From contig NZ_VKCZ01000020.1 in NCBI RefSeq assembly GCF_009299835.1, positions 372,001 through 436,000 on the forward strand: a stretch of 64,000 nt of DNA, read 5' to 3'. This document shows, one piece after another, positions 56,094 through 64,000 of the stretch; position 1 is the stretch's first letter, and the number at the start of each line of letters is the position of its first letter. A program made the position numbers and the translations under genes. The DNA is from Microlunatus speluncae. Its GTDB lineage: Bacteria > Actinomycetota > Actinomycetes > Propionibacteriales > Propionibacteriaceae. A model generated the notes under the pieces. It was given only the letters and a program-made list of their open reading frames with translations. It did not search any database and was not told the origin of the DNA.

Positions 56094-57676
56094 GCGGTCG
56101 CCTGTCACGCCGCCGCTTCGCTGCCCTCGCTGCGGCCGCCGGGATCACGCTCGGCGGCAGTGTCGCCGGCTCGAAGCTGCTGGCCGCCGGCGCCGGGACC
56201 GGCGAACTGCTGCGCAGCCGAGTGCCCCGGCCCGCGCCGTTCCAGCGTCCATTGACGATCCCGCCGGTCCTCCGGCCGATCCGCGACCGTGATGATCAAG
56301 ATCATCCGGCCGACGTGTACGAGATCGTCCAGCGGCCGGCGACGGCGGAGATCCTGCCGGGCCTGCCGACCGAGATCTGGGGCTATCAGGGCATCTTCCC
56401 CGGGCCGACGATCGAGAGCCGCAGCGGCCGGACCACGATCGTGCGACACCGCAACGAGCTGCCGGTGCCGACCGTGGTGCATCTGCACGGCGGCCACACC
56501 CCGCCCGAGTCCGACGGCTATCCGACCGATCTGGTGCTGCCGGTCGACGGGCTGGGCCCCGCCCGGCCGGGGCACCACGCGATGAACGATCCGGGCGCGG
56601 TGATCCGCCGGGGCAGCGCCGACTATGTCTATCCGCTGCGCCAACGTGCCGCCCTGCTCTGGTACCACGATCACCGGATGGACTTCACCGGCCCGGCGGT
56701 CTATCGCGGCCTGGCCGGCCTGCACCTGATCCGGGATGCCGAGGAGGATGCTTTGGCGCTGCCGCCGGACGAGCTCGAGCTGCCGATCATGATCACCGAC
56801 CGGTCCTTCGGCGAGGATGGCTCCTTCCGCTATCCGTCCATCGACCCCGGCCTGCGGTCGATCCCCGGCGTGCGGGATGACTTCGTCGAGGGCGTGTTCG
56901 GCGACGTGATCCTGGTCAACGGCGTGCCCTGGCCGACCCACGAGGTGGCGGCGGTCAAGCACCGGCTGCGGATCCTCAACGCCTCCAACGCCCGCCGCTA
57001 CGACCTCGCCCTCGACCCGCCACCGCCGGGCGGGGCCGGCCTGGTCCAGCTCGGCTCCGACCATGGGCTGCTGGCCGGGCCGCAAGCCCATGATCATCTC
57101 CCGATCGCACCGGCCGAGCGTTACGACGTGATGATCGACTTCGGCCGCTATCCGGTCGGCTCCGAGGTCACCCTGATCAACCGGCTGGGCAGTGGCGGCA
57201 CCGAGTTGATCATGCGATTCCTGATCACTCGCCGCGGCGTCGAGCACAGCCAGATCCCGGACCGGCTCAGCGAGCTCGAGCCGCTGACGCGGTCGCAGGC
57301 TGCGGTGACGCGCGACTTCCGGTTCCGCAGCGGCAGGCTGCACGACGGCCGCCGCGGCTGGCTGATCGGCAGCGAACCGTTCTCACCGACCCGGGTCGAC
57401 GCGGCGCCGCGACTCGGCGACGTCGAGATCTGGCGCTTCATCACCGACCTGCACCACCCGATCCACCTACACCTGGTCAACTTCCAGGTCCTCTCCCGCG
57501 GGGGCCGGGAACCGTCACCGTTCGACGCCGGCCTGAAGGACACGGTCGACCTCCGCCCCGGCGAGGCCGTCGAGATCATCACCCGCTTCACCGGCTACCG
57601 CGGCCGCTACGTCTTCCACTGCCACAACGCCGAACACGAGGACATGGGCATGATGGCCAACTTCACCGTCGTCTGA
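56090..57676 (+). CDS. Multicopper oxidase (CotA/bilirubin-oxidase type), Tat-exported
   Basis: 528 aa. N-terminal twin-arginine signal (SRRRFAALAAAAG). All four copper-ligand motifs are intact: VVHLHGGH (His131, His133), WYHDHRMD, HPIHLHLVNFQ and HCHNAEHEDMGMM (type-1 copper, axial Met). These are three-domain laccases that oxidise phenols, bilirubin or metals with O2; the CotA-like layout is typical. GTG start overlaps the previous stop. Export in folded form by Tat suits a copper enzyme. Confidence 0.92.
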   Translation: MSGRLSRRRFAALAAAAGITLGGSVAGSKLLAAGAGTGELLRSRVPRPAPFQRPLTIPPVLRPIRDRDDQDHPADVYEIVQRPATAEILPGLPTEIWGYQGIFPGPTIESRSGRTTIVRHRNELPVPTVVHLHGGHTPPESDGYPTDLVLPVDGLGPARPGHHAMNDPGAVIRRGSADYVYPLRQRAALLWYHDHRMDFTGPAVYRGLAGLHLIRDAEEDALALPPDELELPIMITDRSFGEDGSFRYPSIDPGLRSIPGVRDDFVEGVFGDVILVNGVPWPTHEVAAVKHRLRILNASNARRYDLALDPPPPGGAGLVQLGSDHGLLAGPQAHDHLPIAPAERYDVMIDFGRYPVGSEVTLINRLGSGGTELIMRFLITRRGVEHSQIPDRLSELEPLTRSQAAVTRDFRFRSGRLHDGRRGWLIGSEPFSPTRVDAAPRLGDVEIWRFITDLHHPIHLHLVNFQVLSRGGREPSPFDAGLKDTVDLRPGEAVEIITRFTGYRGRYVFHCHNAEHEDMGMMANFTVV

Positions 57677-57753
57677 TCCGTCACTGAGCCGTCGGATCGG
57701 GCACGATGACGAGGTCGGTGGGCGGATACGACTGAGACCGGAGAGTGCGCGCT

Positions 57754-58452
57754 GTGGCTGATCAGTCCCGAGGTGGGCGGGTGATCGGCGGTCTTCGACG
57801 GTCTCCCGTTCTGGTGGCCATGGCACTCATCGGGCTGCTGGCGGTGGCGTCTCTCACCACCGGCAACCAGGACTGGAATGCCGAACGGGTCGATTACGGA
57901 GTGGAGCGCCGGACCGAGCGCGACGTCATGGCGATGGGCCGGGTCGACGCACCGGTGGTGCTGATCGGGTACGCCGACTACCAATGCCCGCCCTGTCGAG
58001 CGTTCGCCCGTGAGACGATGCCGCGACTCGTTGAGGAGTACGTCGACGCCGGTCTGCTGCGCTACGAGTGGCGGGATCTGCCGGTCTTCGGCGAGGAGTC
58101 GTTCGACCTCGCCGTGGCGGCGCGCGCCGCCGGCCGGCAAGGACACTTCTGGGCCTACCAGGCAGCGATGTTCGACGAGTCAGCCAACAGTGGGCAGCTG
58201 GACTCCGAGCGTCGCCGCTTGCACGACTATGCCTACACTGCCGGGCTTCCGGACCTGGATCGGTTCGAGCGCGACCTCGACGACGCGACTTTGGTCGATC
58301 AGGTCTATGCCGACGTCGACGAAGCGGAATCGATCGGCGTAACCGCGACCCCGGCGTTCGTGGTCGGGCAGAGGTTGGTGTTCGGGGCGCAGTCGTTCGA
58401 TTACTTCCGGCAGGTGATCGACAGCGAACTCGTCCACGCCGGCGCCCGCTGA
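57754..58452 (+). CDS. DsbA-family thioredoxin-fold protein, membrane-anchored
   Basis: 232 aa. One N-terminal membrane helix (VLVAMALIGLLAVASLTTG), then a DsbA/Thioredoxin_4 domain with the CPPC redox pair in GYADYQCPPCRAFARE and the cis-Pro region GVTATPAFVVG. It would form or isomerise disulfides outside the membrane. The GTG at 57754 has GGAGAG 9 nt before it; a GTG at 57745 is also in frame. Follows the multicopper oxidase on the same strand by 77 nt. Confidence 0.85.
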   Translation: MADQSRGGRVIGGLRRSPVLVAMALIGLLAVASLTTGNQDWNAERVDYGVERRTERDVMAMGRVDAPVVLIGYADYQCPPCRAFARETMPRLVEEYVDAGLLRYEWRDLPVFGEESFDLAVAARAAGRQGHFWAYQAAMFDESANSGQLDSERRRLHDYAYTAGLPDLDRFERDLDDATLVDQVYADVDEAESIGVTATPAFVVGQRLVFGAQSFDYFRQVIDSELVHAGAR

Positions 58453-58487
58453 CGCTCGTCAGTGCGCCGGTCAACGAGGCTGAGGTC

Positions 58488-60279
58488 TCATGCGGCGGCA
58501 CGCGATGGCGAGCTGAGGTCGAAGAGGACGCCGACGGCGGCGTGGAGGTCGAAGCGTTCGCCGTATTGCTTGGGTTGGATGGGGCGGGCCTCGGGATGGT
58601 TGAGCCGGTCGATGTGATCAACCGGGTGGGGCCTGGTGAGGCGCTGGATCAGCCAGTCGGCCGAAGGTGTGCTCCAGGCGGGTTGATCGACGGGTTGTCC
58701 ACTGGGCAGGGTGAACTGCCAGGGCGGGCCTCCCGGTAGGCCGGTCGAGCGGTGTGGGGCGGCGGGGTTGCGGGTGATCATGATCCGGCCCTCGTGGACG
58801 CAGGTGTGGTGGAAGCGGCAGAGCAGGATGAGGTTCGTCAGGTCGGTCGGGCCGCCGTCGGCCCAGCTGATCCGGTGGTGGGCTAGTGCCCTGCGCCCGA
58901 AGTTCGCTACATAATTCAGCGCGCTGAAGTGGCGATCTGCCGCGTTCTCCTCCGTCGCGGTACGACCCGGTAGCACTCCATCGTCGGCCTTGCAGCTCAC
59001 CACTTCATCCCACTGACTTATGCACCGAACTTCGGGCGCAGGGCACTAGGAGGTGGTGGCTGCTGGTGCAGCCGGGGTATTGGCAGCTTTGGTCGCGCAA
59101 CATCAGGGCTCGTCGTTGGGCTTTGGAGGCGAGTCGGCGGCCGTGCCCGAGGGCCAGGATGTCGCCGTGGGTGTCGATGATCGCGCCGAGGAGGGTGCCG
59201 GTGCAGAGGTGTCGGCGGGCGGTCTCGGGTTCGATCCCGCCGACCCCGCGGATGGTGCAGATTCCTTCCCGGAGGGACGGTCCGTCGGGAACGCGTCTGG
59301 TTCCGCCTACCGTGTCGGGTGTCATCGCGGTCGGGTCGGGGTCGGTCCGCGTCGGGCAGGTCGGTGGGTGTATCGGGAGGTCGTGTCCGGCTTCGGCCGC
59401 CGTGCTCGTGGTGCCGCCTCGGGCCCGGTCGATCCCCGCTGGGCGGACGGGCGGCGTTCCCGCGGGAACGTTTGCGTCGTTGCTGGGCGAGTCCGGGGTG
59501 GCGGGCCCTTCGTGCGGTGCGGGGTTGGGGTCGAGGAGTTGTTCGGCGGCGATCTGGATGATGACGAGGCTGCGGTCTTCGCCGGATTCGTCGTCGGTGG
59601 TGGCGGTGTTGAGGTAGTGCTGGCAGATGTCGCGCAGGGCGTCGGCGTTGACATAGCGCGGTGTGGCGTCGGCCGTGTCGGTGTCGGTGTCGTTTCGGGG
59701 TGGTGGGGTGGAGTTGAGGTCGCGGGCGCGGCGGAGGGCGGCCGCGACGATGGCGGCTTCGTCGGCTGGTAGTTCGCCGGTGAGTCCGGTCATGGTGTCG
59801 TCGCGGTTGATCAGTCGGAATCGACGGCGGTCGTGTTGGGCGATGCGGGTGCCGCTGGCGGCGCGGTAGCCGGCGATGGTGCGGGCGAGTTGGGACGCGG
59901 AGGTGGCGCGGGCCAGTTCGCAGAGGCGGGCTTCGTCCAACTGGTCGACCAGGCGGGTGGCTTCGCGGACTTTGGAGTAGGACAGTTCGCCGGTGCGGAA
60001 GGCGGCGGTGATGGTCGGCATGCGTCGTAGGGCGCGGGCGATGCGGACGTGTTCGCGGGCGACGCCGGGGGCCATGGAGCAGGAGTGGGCGATCCAGTGT
60101 GCGACGGATTTCACACCGGACAGGTAGCCGAGTCCGCCGCGGGCGTCGAAATCGCCGATCAGTTCGAGTAGGTGGCAGGACGCGACGGCTTGCTGGGCTG
60201 CCCGGGCGCAGATCCTGCCGGCCAGGGCTTCGGCCGCGGCCTTGTCGAACGGCTCCGCATCATGATCAACTTTCGACAT
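58488..60279 (-). pseudogene. DUF222/HNH endonuclease (13E12-type) gene split by a MITE
   Basis: Without the insertion at 58886-59046 and one TA, the sequence reads as one frame of 542 codons. N-terminal part (60279-59049): DUF222 helical domain (ASCHLLELIGDF, LSGVKSVAHWIAHSCSMAPG). HNH part joins CQYPGCTSSHHLL to AHHRISWADGGPTDLTN and LCRFHHTCVHEG, the normal HNH core. The insertion adds 163 bp, shifts the frame and brings an early stop, leaving a 424-aa N-terminal frame (59005-60279) and an orphan C-terminal frame. The HNH catalytic region is cut, so the nuclease is probably inactive. Such genes are common multi-copy elements in actinobacteria. Confidence 0.88.
58886..59046. mobile_element. 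161-bp MITE with 21-bp perfect inverted ends and TA duplication
   Basis: Ends GTGCCCTGCGCCCGAAGTTCG (58886-58906) and the exact complement (59026-59046), flanked by TA at 58884-58885 and 59047-59048. Removing the element and one TA restores the host frame. No transposase frame; interior holds the palindrome TTCAGCGCGCTGAA. A TA target site fits the IS630/Tc1-mariner group, which would have to move it in trans. Confidence 0.92.
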
Positions 60280-60452
60280 TGCCTGACCCCCGTATCGCCT
60301 TGCCTACTGACCAGGACGCTAGCCACGACGACTGACACTCTCGGCTGCACAGCGAGGATTCCGCAGGGAAGCGATTCGCCGCAGGATCGAGCGTCGGCGT
60401 ACGTGCAGAGTGATCGTGACCCCGAGCGCGAAGGTGCCGGCAGCCGACCGCG

Positions 60453-61349
60453 CTACCGGTGGCCGGCGGCAAGCCCGTCCAGATAGTGCCGTAGGGCGAG
60501 TTCGAACACCTCGTCCAATCCCTTGAGGCCGAAGGTGGCAACGGGAAGGGCGGCGAGCTCCGCCAATCGCGGGAAGTCGCTTCGGAGCACCTCGGTGGCC
60601 TGGCCGTCGATCGTCTCCCACCATTGCGCGTTCGCCAGGCGGGTCTCCTGCACTGCGCGGTGTTCGTGCAGTGCGGTCAGCGCGAGGCCATGGACCAGGG
60701 CGGGCAGGGCCAGTGCGGATCGGACCCGGGTCGCTGGATCGAGGTCGAGGTCGGCCAGCGCCTCGAGGGTCCACTCGGTGTGCAGCATCGCCTCCGGCGC
60801 GAGTGGTGGGCGGGTCACCAAGGTCAGCTCGGCCAGCCAGGGATGCGAGCGGTACAGCTGCCATTGCAGGCGATAGACGGTTTCGACTCGCTCTCGCCAC
60901 CCGGCGGGCATCGGGTCGGGCAACGGATTCGCGCCGAAGACGGCCCGCACCATCAAGATCTCCAAGGCCTCGCGGCCCGCGACATGGCGATACAGCGACA
61001 TCGGCGTCACCTTCAGCACCCCGGCCAGGCGGCGCATCGACACCGCCGCCAACCCCTCGCGGTCGGCCAGGCGCACCGCGACAGCGACGATCCGGCTGCG
61101 GGTCACCGCGGCAGGCCTGGTGCCCCGGTCACCGCGGACCACTGTCCCGGAGCCGGGCCGGGTGATCACCACCCCCTCGTCCCGGAGCGTTGCCAGCGCC
61201 CGGCTCGCCGTCGCCATGGCCACACCCCACTCGCGGACGAGCTGCCGCGTCGACGGGACCCGATCACCGGGCTGCAGGTCGCCGTTGGTGATCTTGTCGC
61301 GCAAGGCGGCGGCGATGCGTTGCGACGGCTGGTCCTTCGGTCCGGGCAT
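60453..61349 (-). CDS. GntR-TetR hybrid transcriptional regulator
   Basis: 298 aa with two DNA-binding parts in one chain: GntR winged helix at ~8-70 (RIAAALRDKITNGDLQPGDR, STRQLVREWGVAMATASRAL), then a TetR helix-turn-helix at ~82-130 (IVAVAVRLADREGLAAVSM, LAGVLKVTPMSLYRHV) and a TetR C-terminal ligand domain. No Shine-Dalgarno; TACCAT 6 nt before the ATG. Divergent from the amidohydrolase it probably controls. The 173-bp gap 60280-60452 after it holds nothing I can name. Confidence 0.88.
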   Translation of the reverse strand: MPGPKDQPSQRIAAALRDKITNGDLQPGDRVPSTRQLVREWGVAMATASRALATLRDEGVVITRPGSGTVVRGDRGTRPAAVTRSRIVAVAVRLADREGLAAVSMRRLAGVLKVTPMSLYRHVAGREALEILMVRAVFGANPLPDPMPAGWRERVETVYRLQWQLYRSHPWLAELTLVTRPPLAPEAMLHTEWTLEALADLDLDPATRVRSALALPALVHGLALTALHEHRAVQETRLANAQWWETIDGQATEVLRSDFPRLAELAALPVATFGLKGLDEVFELALRHYLDGLAAGHR

Positions 61350-61355
61350 AGTGCG

Positions 61356-61442
61356 ATGGTACTAGTGCGCTTGCCGTCGTCGCGTACGTGTACCTGCGGT
61401 GCGAGTGAGCCGAGAACGCTTTTGGAGAAAGAAGTGCACTAG
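61356..61442. promoter_or_regulatory. Divergent promoter with paired CTAGTGCRCTT sites
   Basis: CTAGTGCGCTT (61362-61372) and AAGTGCACTAG (61432-61442) are inverted copies, 10 of 11 bases matching, 70 bp apart centre to centre. The left site abuts the minus-strand -10 box TACCAT (61356-61361) of the hybrid regulator; the right site lies 30 bp before the amidohydrolase -10. Two operators could be looped by the regulator. Confidence 0.6.
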
Positions 61443-61470
61443 GAGTACTCGGCGGTTGATAGAGCGTCAA

Positions 61471-61476
61471 TACGCT
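61471..61476 (+). promoter_or_regulatory. -10 box of a leaderless promoter (amidohydrolase gene)
   Basis: TACGCT, 6 nt before the ATG at 61483; no ribosome site. Confidence 0.45.
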
Positions 61477-61482
61477 GTAGAC

Positions 61483-62892
61483 ATGAACCGATCAGACCTC
61501 CAGGCCTACGTCGGCGCCACGGTGATCGATGCGACCGGCGCCCCGCCCCGCCCGGACCAGACCGTGCTCGTCGTCGACCAGATGATCAAGACCGTGGGAC
61601 CGGCGGCGCAGGTCCCGATTCCGGACGGCGCCCTGGTGTACGACCTCGCCGGCAAGTATCTGATCCCGGGGCTCACCGACATGCACGTGCACAGCGAGTC
61701 GGAGACCGACGATCCCCGGCACTTCGCCGGCCTGTATGTCGCGAACGGCGTGACCGCGGTCCGCGAGATGTGGGGGAGGCCGAAGCTGCACCGGATCCGC
61801 CAGCTGATCCGGTCCGGCGAGGTGCTCGGCCCCCGGATGATCATCGCCAGTCCGTTGCTCGATGGCGATCCGGGCCTGTGGTCCGACGTCCCTGACGCTC
61901 CCGTCATCATGATCAACACGGCGGATCAGGCGCGCCGAGCCGTGGCCGAGTCGATCGAAGCGGGAGCCGATTTCATCAAGGTGTATTCCCGGCTGTCCCC
62001 GGAGGCCTACCGCGCCGTGCTCGCGGAGGCGGGGCGGCGGGACGTCCCGGTCGCCGGTCATCGGTCGGACCAGGTCCCGTTCGTCGAGCAGATCGAGTCC
62101 GGCCAGCGGTCGTTCGAGCATCTCTTCGGCGGCGTCTGGCCCGCCAGCTCGACGGATGCGGACCGGCTGGAGGCGGCGATGGCGGCGATCGAGACGGCAC
62201 CCGAGTTCCACCTCGGCAGCTGGCTGCGGCAGATCTCCCGGGTGGAGTGGGACGCCGTCGCCCGGCACGACCCCGGCGCGGCGACCTCGGTGTTCGAACG
62301 GCTGGTCGCCGCCGATGTCGCCATCACGCCGACCCTCGCGGTGCATGCGGTGATCGACCACCCGGAGTCGGTCCGGCTCGATGATCAGCGGATGGACTAC
62401 CTGGTGCCCGGCACTCCGGAATCCTGGGCCTTCCTCACCCAGCAGATCTACTGCGGCGGCGGCCGGACCGTCGAGGAGACCGCGCGGCATCGAGAACTGC
62501 TCACCTGGCGACGCGCAACAGTGGGCGCCATGGCCGAGGCCGGGGTCCGGCTGCTCGCCGGTACGGACTCGGTCGGCCCGGGGTTGTTCCCCGGAGCCAG
62601 CCTGCACGTCGAGCTCGAACAACTCGTCGCCTCCGGCCTGTCACCGCTGCACGCCCTGCAGTGCGCGACCGTCGAGCCGGCCCGGTTCCTCGGCCGCGAG
62701 CAGTGGGCCGGCACCGTCCAGCCCGGCCGGGTGGCCGACCTCGTGATCTTGGACGCCGATCCCCTGGCCGACATCAGCAACACCCGACGGATCCACTCCG
62801 TCGTCGTCGACGGCCACTACCTCGACCCCGTGGCGCGGCGCCGACTGCTGGCGACCGTGCACCGGATCGCGCACGGTGATCAACGGGATTAA
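61483..62892 (+). CDS. Metal-dependent amidohydrolase
   Basis: 469 aa. Superfamily metal ligands: TDMHVHS, FIKVYSRL (Lys), VAGHRSD, SFEHLF and LLAGTDS (Asp). Related in layout to the amidohydrolase at 34481 but with an insertion of ~60 residues before the last Asp (MDYLVPGTPESWAFLTQQI). Substrate unknown; probably a cyclic or peptide amide. Under likely control of the divergent GntR-TetR hybrid regulator. Confidence 0.87.
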   Translation: MNRSDLQAYVGATVIDATGAPPRPDQTVLVVDQMIKTVGPAAQVPIPDGALVYDLAGKYLIPGLTDMHVHSESETDDPRHFAGLYVANGVTAVREMWGRPKLHRIRQLIRSGEVLGPRMIIASPLLDGDPGLWSDVPDAPVIMINTADQARRAVAESIEAGADFIKVYSRLSPEAYRAVLAEAGRRDVPVAGHRSDQVPFVEQIESGQRSFEHLFGGVWPASSTDADRLEAAMAAIETAPEFHLGSWLRQISRVEWDAVARHDPGAATSVFERLVAADVAITPTLAVHAVIDHPESVRLDDQRMDYLVPGTPESWAFLTQQIYCGGGRTVEETARHRELLTWRRATVGAMAEAGVRLLAGTDSVGPGLFPGASLHVELEQLVASGLSPLHALQCATVEPARFLGREQWAGTVQPGRVADLVILDADPLADISNTRRIHSVVVDGHYLDPVARRRLLATVHRIAHGDQRD

Positions 62893-62900
62893 AGCGATCG

Positions 62901-62987
62901 AGGACCCACCAGACAGCACCGAGCGGGGCGTCTCCTTCACTTCGGGGGGATGAAGGAAGCTTGAAACGTCCCCGCCCGGTGGGTCCT
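62901..62987. terminator. Multi-stem hairpin between convergent genes
   Basis: Outer stem AGGACCCACC (62901-62910) with GGTGGGTCCT (62978-62987); a second pairing GCGGGGCGT with ACGTCCCCGC; an inner CCTTCA with TGAAGG. The right arm overlaps the stop codon of the acyl-CoA dehydrogenase. Best read as a terminator for both genes. Confidence 0.6.
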
Positions 62988-64000
62988 AGAAGGCCGAGTC
63001 TGGCAGGTCCATGACCGCGTTGTCGGTGCCTTCGGCAATTGCCCGCTCGGCGGTCAGCTTGGGCAGGGTGGTGCGGGCGAACCAGCGGGCGGCGGCGACC
63101 TTGCCCTCGTAGAAATCCCGGTCGGCCGGCTTGAGGTCGCCGGACAGCGCGGTCAGGGCCACCTCGGCGCCGCGGAGCAGCAGCCAGGAGCAGATCAGGT
63201 CGCCGACGGCCATCAGCAGCCGGGTGGTGTTGAGGCCGACCTGATAGAGGTCGCGCGGCTCGCCGGCGGCGGAGGACTGCAGCTTGGTGATCATGGCGGC
63301 GACGATCGAGCCGATGTCCTCGAGACCCTTCTGCAACAGCTCGCGCTCTTCCTTGAGCTGCCCGTTGCCCGCCTGGCCGGCCGCGAAGGTCCCGATCTCG
63401 GCCGACAGGGCACCGATGGCGCGGCCCTGGTCCTTGATGATTTTGCGGAAGAACAGGTCCTGGCCCTGGATCGCGGTGGTGCCCTCATAGAGGGTGTCGA
63501 TCTTGGCGTCGCGGACGTACTGCTCGATCGGGAAGTCGGCGATGAAGCCGGAGCCGCCGAAGGTCTGCAAGGACTCGGTGCCGAGCAGGACCCAGGAGCG
63601 CTCCGAGCCGTAGCCCTTGAGGATCGGCAGCAGCAGGTCGTTCAGTCGCTCGGCCGCCTCGTCCCGCTCGCCCGCGGCCTTGGCCAGCGCCACCTTGTCC
63701 TGGATGCTCGCGGCATACAGCACCATCGCCCGCATCCCTTCCACCGCGGACTTCTGGGTCATCAGCGACCGCCGTACGTCCGGATGGTTGATGATCGCGA
63801 CCCGCGGCGACGCCTTGTCGGTCGCCTTGATCAGATCGGGGCCTTGGACCCTGGCCTTGGCGTAGTCCAGCGCGTTGAGATAGCCGGACGACAGGGTGGC
63901 GATGGCCTTGGTGCCGACCAGCATCCGGGCGTGCTCGATGATCTCGAACATCTGCTTGATGCCCTGATGCACCTCGCCCAGCAGCCAGCCCCGGGCCGGC
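62986..64000 (-). CDS. Acyl-CoA dehydrogenase, C-terminal part (gene runs off the window)
   Basis: 338 codons visible, still open at the window edge (frame reads PARGWLLGEVHQGIKQM there), so the N-terminal half including the first FAD-binding motifs is missing. Seen are ERSWVLLGTESLQTFGGSGF, PIEQYVRDAKIDTLYEGTTA and IQGQDLFFRKIIKD, typical of the C-terminal helical FAD-binding domain of larger acyl-CoA dehydrogenases (about 600 aa, with an extra C-terminal domain). Oxidises an acyl-CoA in beta-oxidation. Could be part of a fatty-acid operon to the right. Confidence 0.88.
   Translation of the reverse strand, partial: PARGWLLGEVHQGIKQMFEIIEHARMLVGTKAIATLSSGYLNALDYAKARVQGPDLIKATDKASPRVAIINHPDVRRSLMTQKSAVEGMRAMVLYAASIQDKVALAKAAGERDEAAERLNDLLLPILKGYGSERSWVLLGTESLQTFGGSGFIADFPIEQYVRDAKIDTLYEGTTAIQGQDLFFRKIIKDQGRAIGALSAEIGTFAAGQAGNGQLKEERELLQKGLEDIGSIVAAMITKLQSSAAGEPRDLYQVGLNTTRLLMAVGDLICSWLLLRGAEVALTALSGDLKPADRDFYEGKVAAARWFARTTLPKLTAERAIAEGTDNAVMDLPDSAF

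Noticed and set aside
58488..59003. Separate 171-aa HNH gene
   Set aside because: Its first ~40 codons lie in the MITE; the rest is the cut-off C-terminus of the DUF222/HNH gene.

Overview
This window is 64 kb of GC-rich chromosome (roughly two thirds G+C) from an actinobacterium. The gene set fits an Actinomycetota soil organism of the Propionibacteriaceae type (Microlunatus-like): LAL/MalT-type LuxR regulator, PadR plus HAAS membrane protein, DUF222/HNH '13E12' gene, E1-alpha/E1-beta/E2 oxo-acid dehydrogenase, LPxTG-anchored nuclease and many dense GTG/ATG overlaps. The taxonomic call is inference; no rRNA or tRNA gene was seen. At least eleven genes have a TANNNT box 6-8 nt before the start codon and no Shine-Dalgarno, which indicates leaderless transcripts.

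Layout. 0-7.2 kb: galM, an Imm52-like gene, then a minus-strand block of a LAL regulator, two small membrane proteins, an 80-aa protein and a CPBP protease. 7.4-11.3 kb: a heterodimeric ABC exporter. 12-18 kb: an 1842-aa single-chain biotin-dependent carboxylase with the domain order of eukaryotic acetyl-CoA carboxylase, followed by an MmcQ/YjbR protein. 18-26.5 kb: small regulators, membrane proteins, two kinases of the APH fold, a siroheme/cobalamin methyltransferase, a gluzincin-like protein and two arrays of a short palindromic repeat. 26.5-28.8 kb: TetR regulator, divergent membrane protein, GT39-type transferase. 28.9-35.7 kb: a complete peptide-type ABC importer operon ending in an amidohydrolase. 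35.8-39.2 kb: MNT/HEPN pair, EamA transporter, CGNR regulator, secreted endonuclease I. 39.3-43.9 kb: a large imperfect hairpin, a 2-oxo-acid dehydrogenase operon, and VapBC. 43.9-49 kb: a symmetrical divergent locus with two paralogous pairs of uncharacterised proteins, an MHS-type transporter and a LacI regulator. 49-58.5 kb: Q/Y-rich DUF4282 protein, a 1426-aa cell-wall nuclease/nucleotidase, LysR, multicopper oxidase and DsbA-like protein. 58.5-64 kb: a DUF222/HNH gene broken by a 161-bp MITE, a GntR-TetR hybrid regulator with a divergent amidohydrolase, and the 3' part of an acyl-CoA dehydrogenase.

How genes work together. The importer plus amidohydrolase probably take up and split a small peptide or peptide-like amide. 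The divergent 44-49 kb locus is best read as a LacI-controlled uptake and catabolism module for an unknown carbohydrate or organic acid, and is the best candidate here for an undescribed system. Several repeat families thread the window: TTGTCAGA palindromes, CACAGGTAGAGAAA units, TTCCCTGAGCC REP-like elements (two of them inside coding sequence), a TA-inserting MITE, and a striking excess of the palindrome TGATCA.
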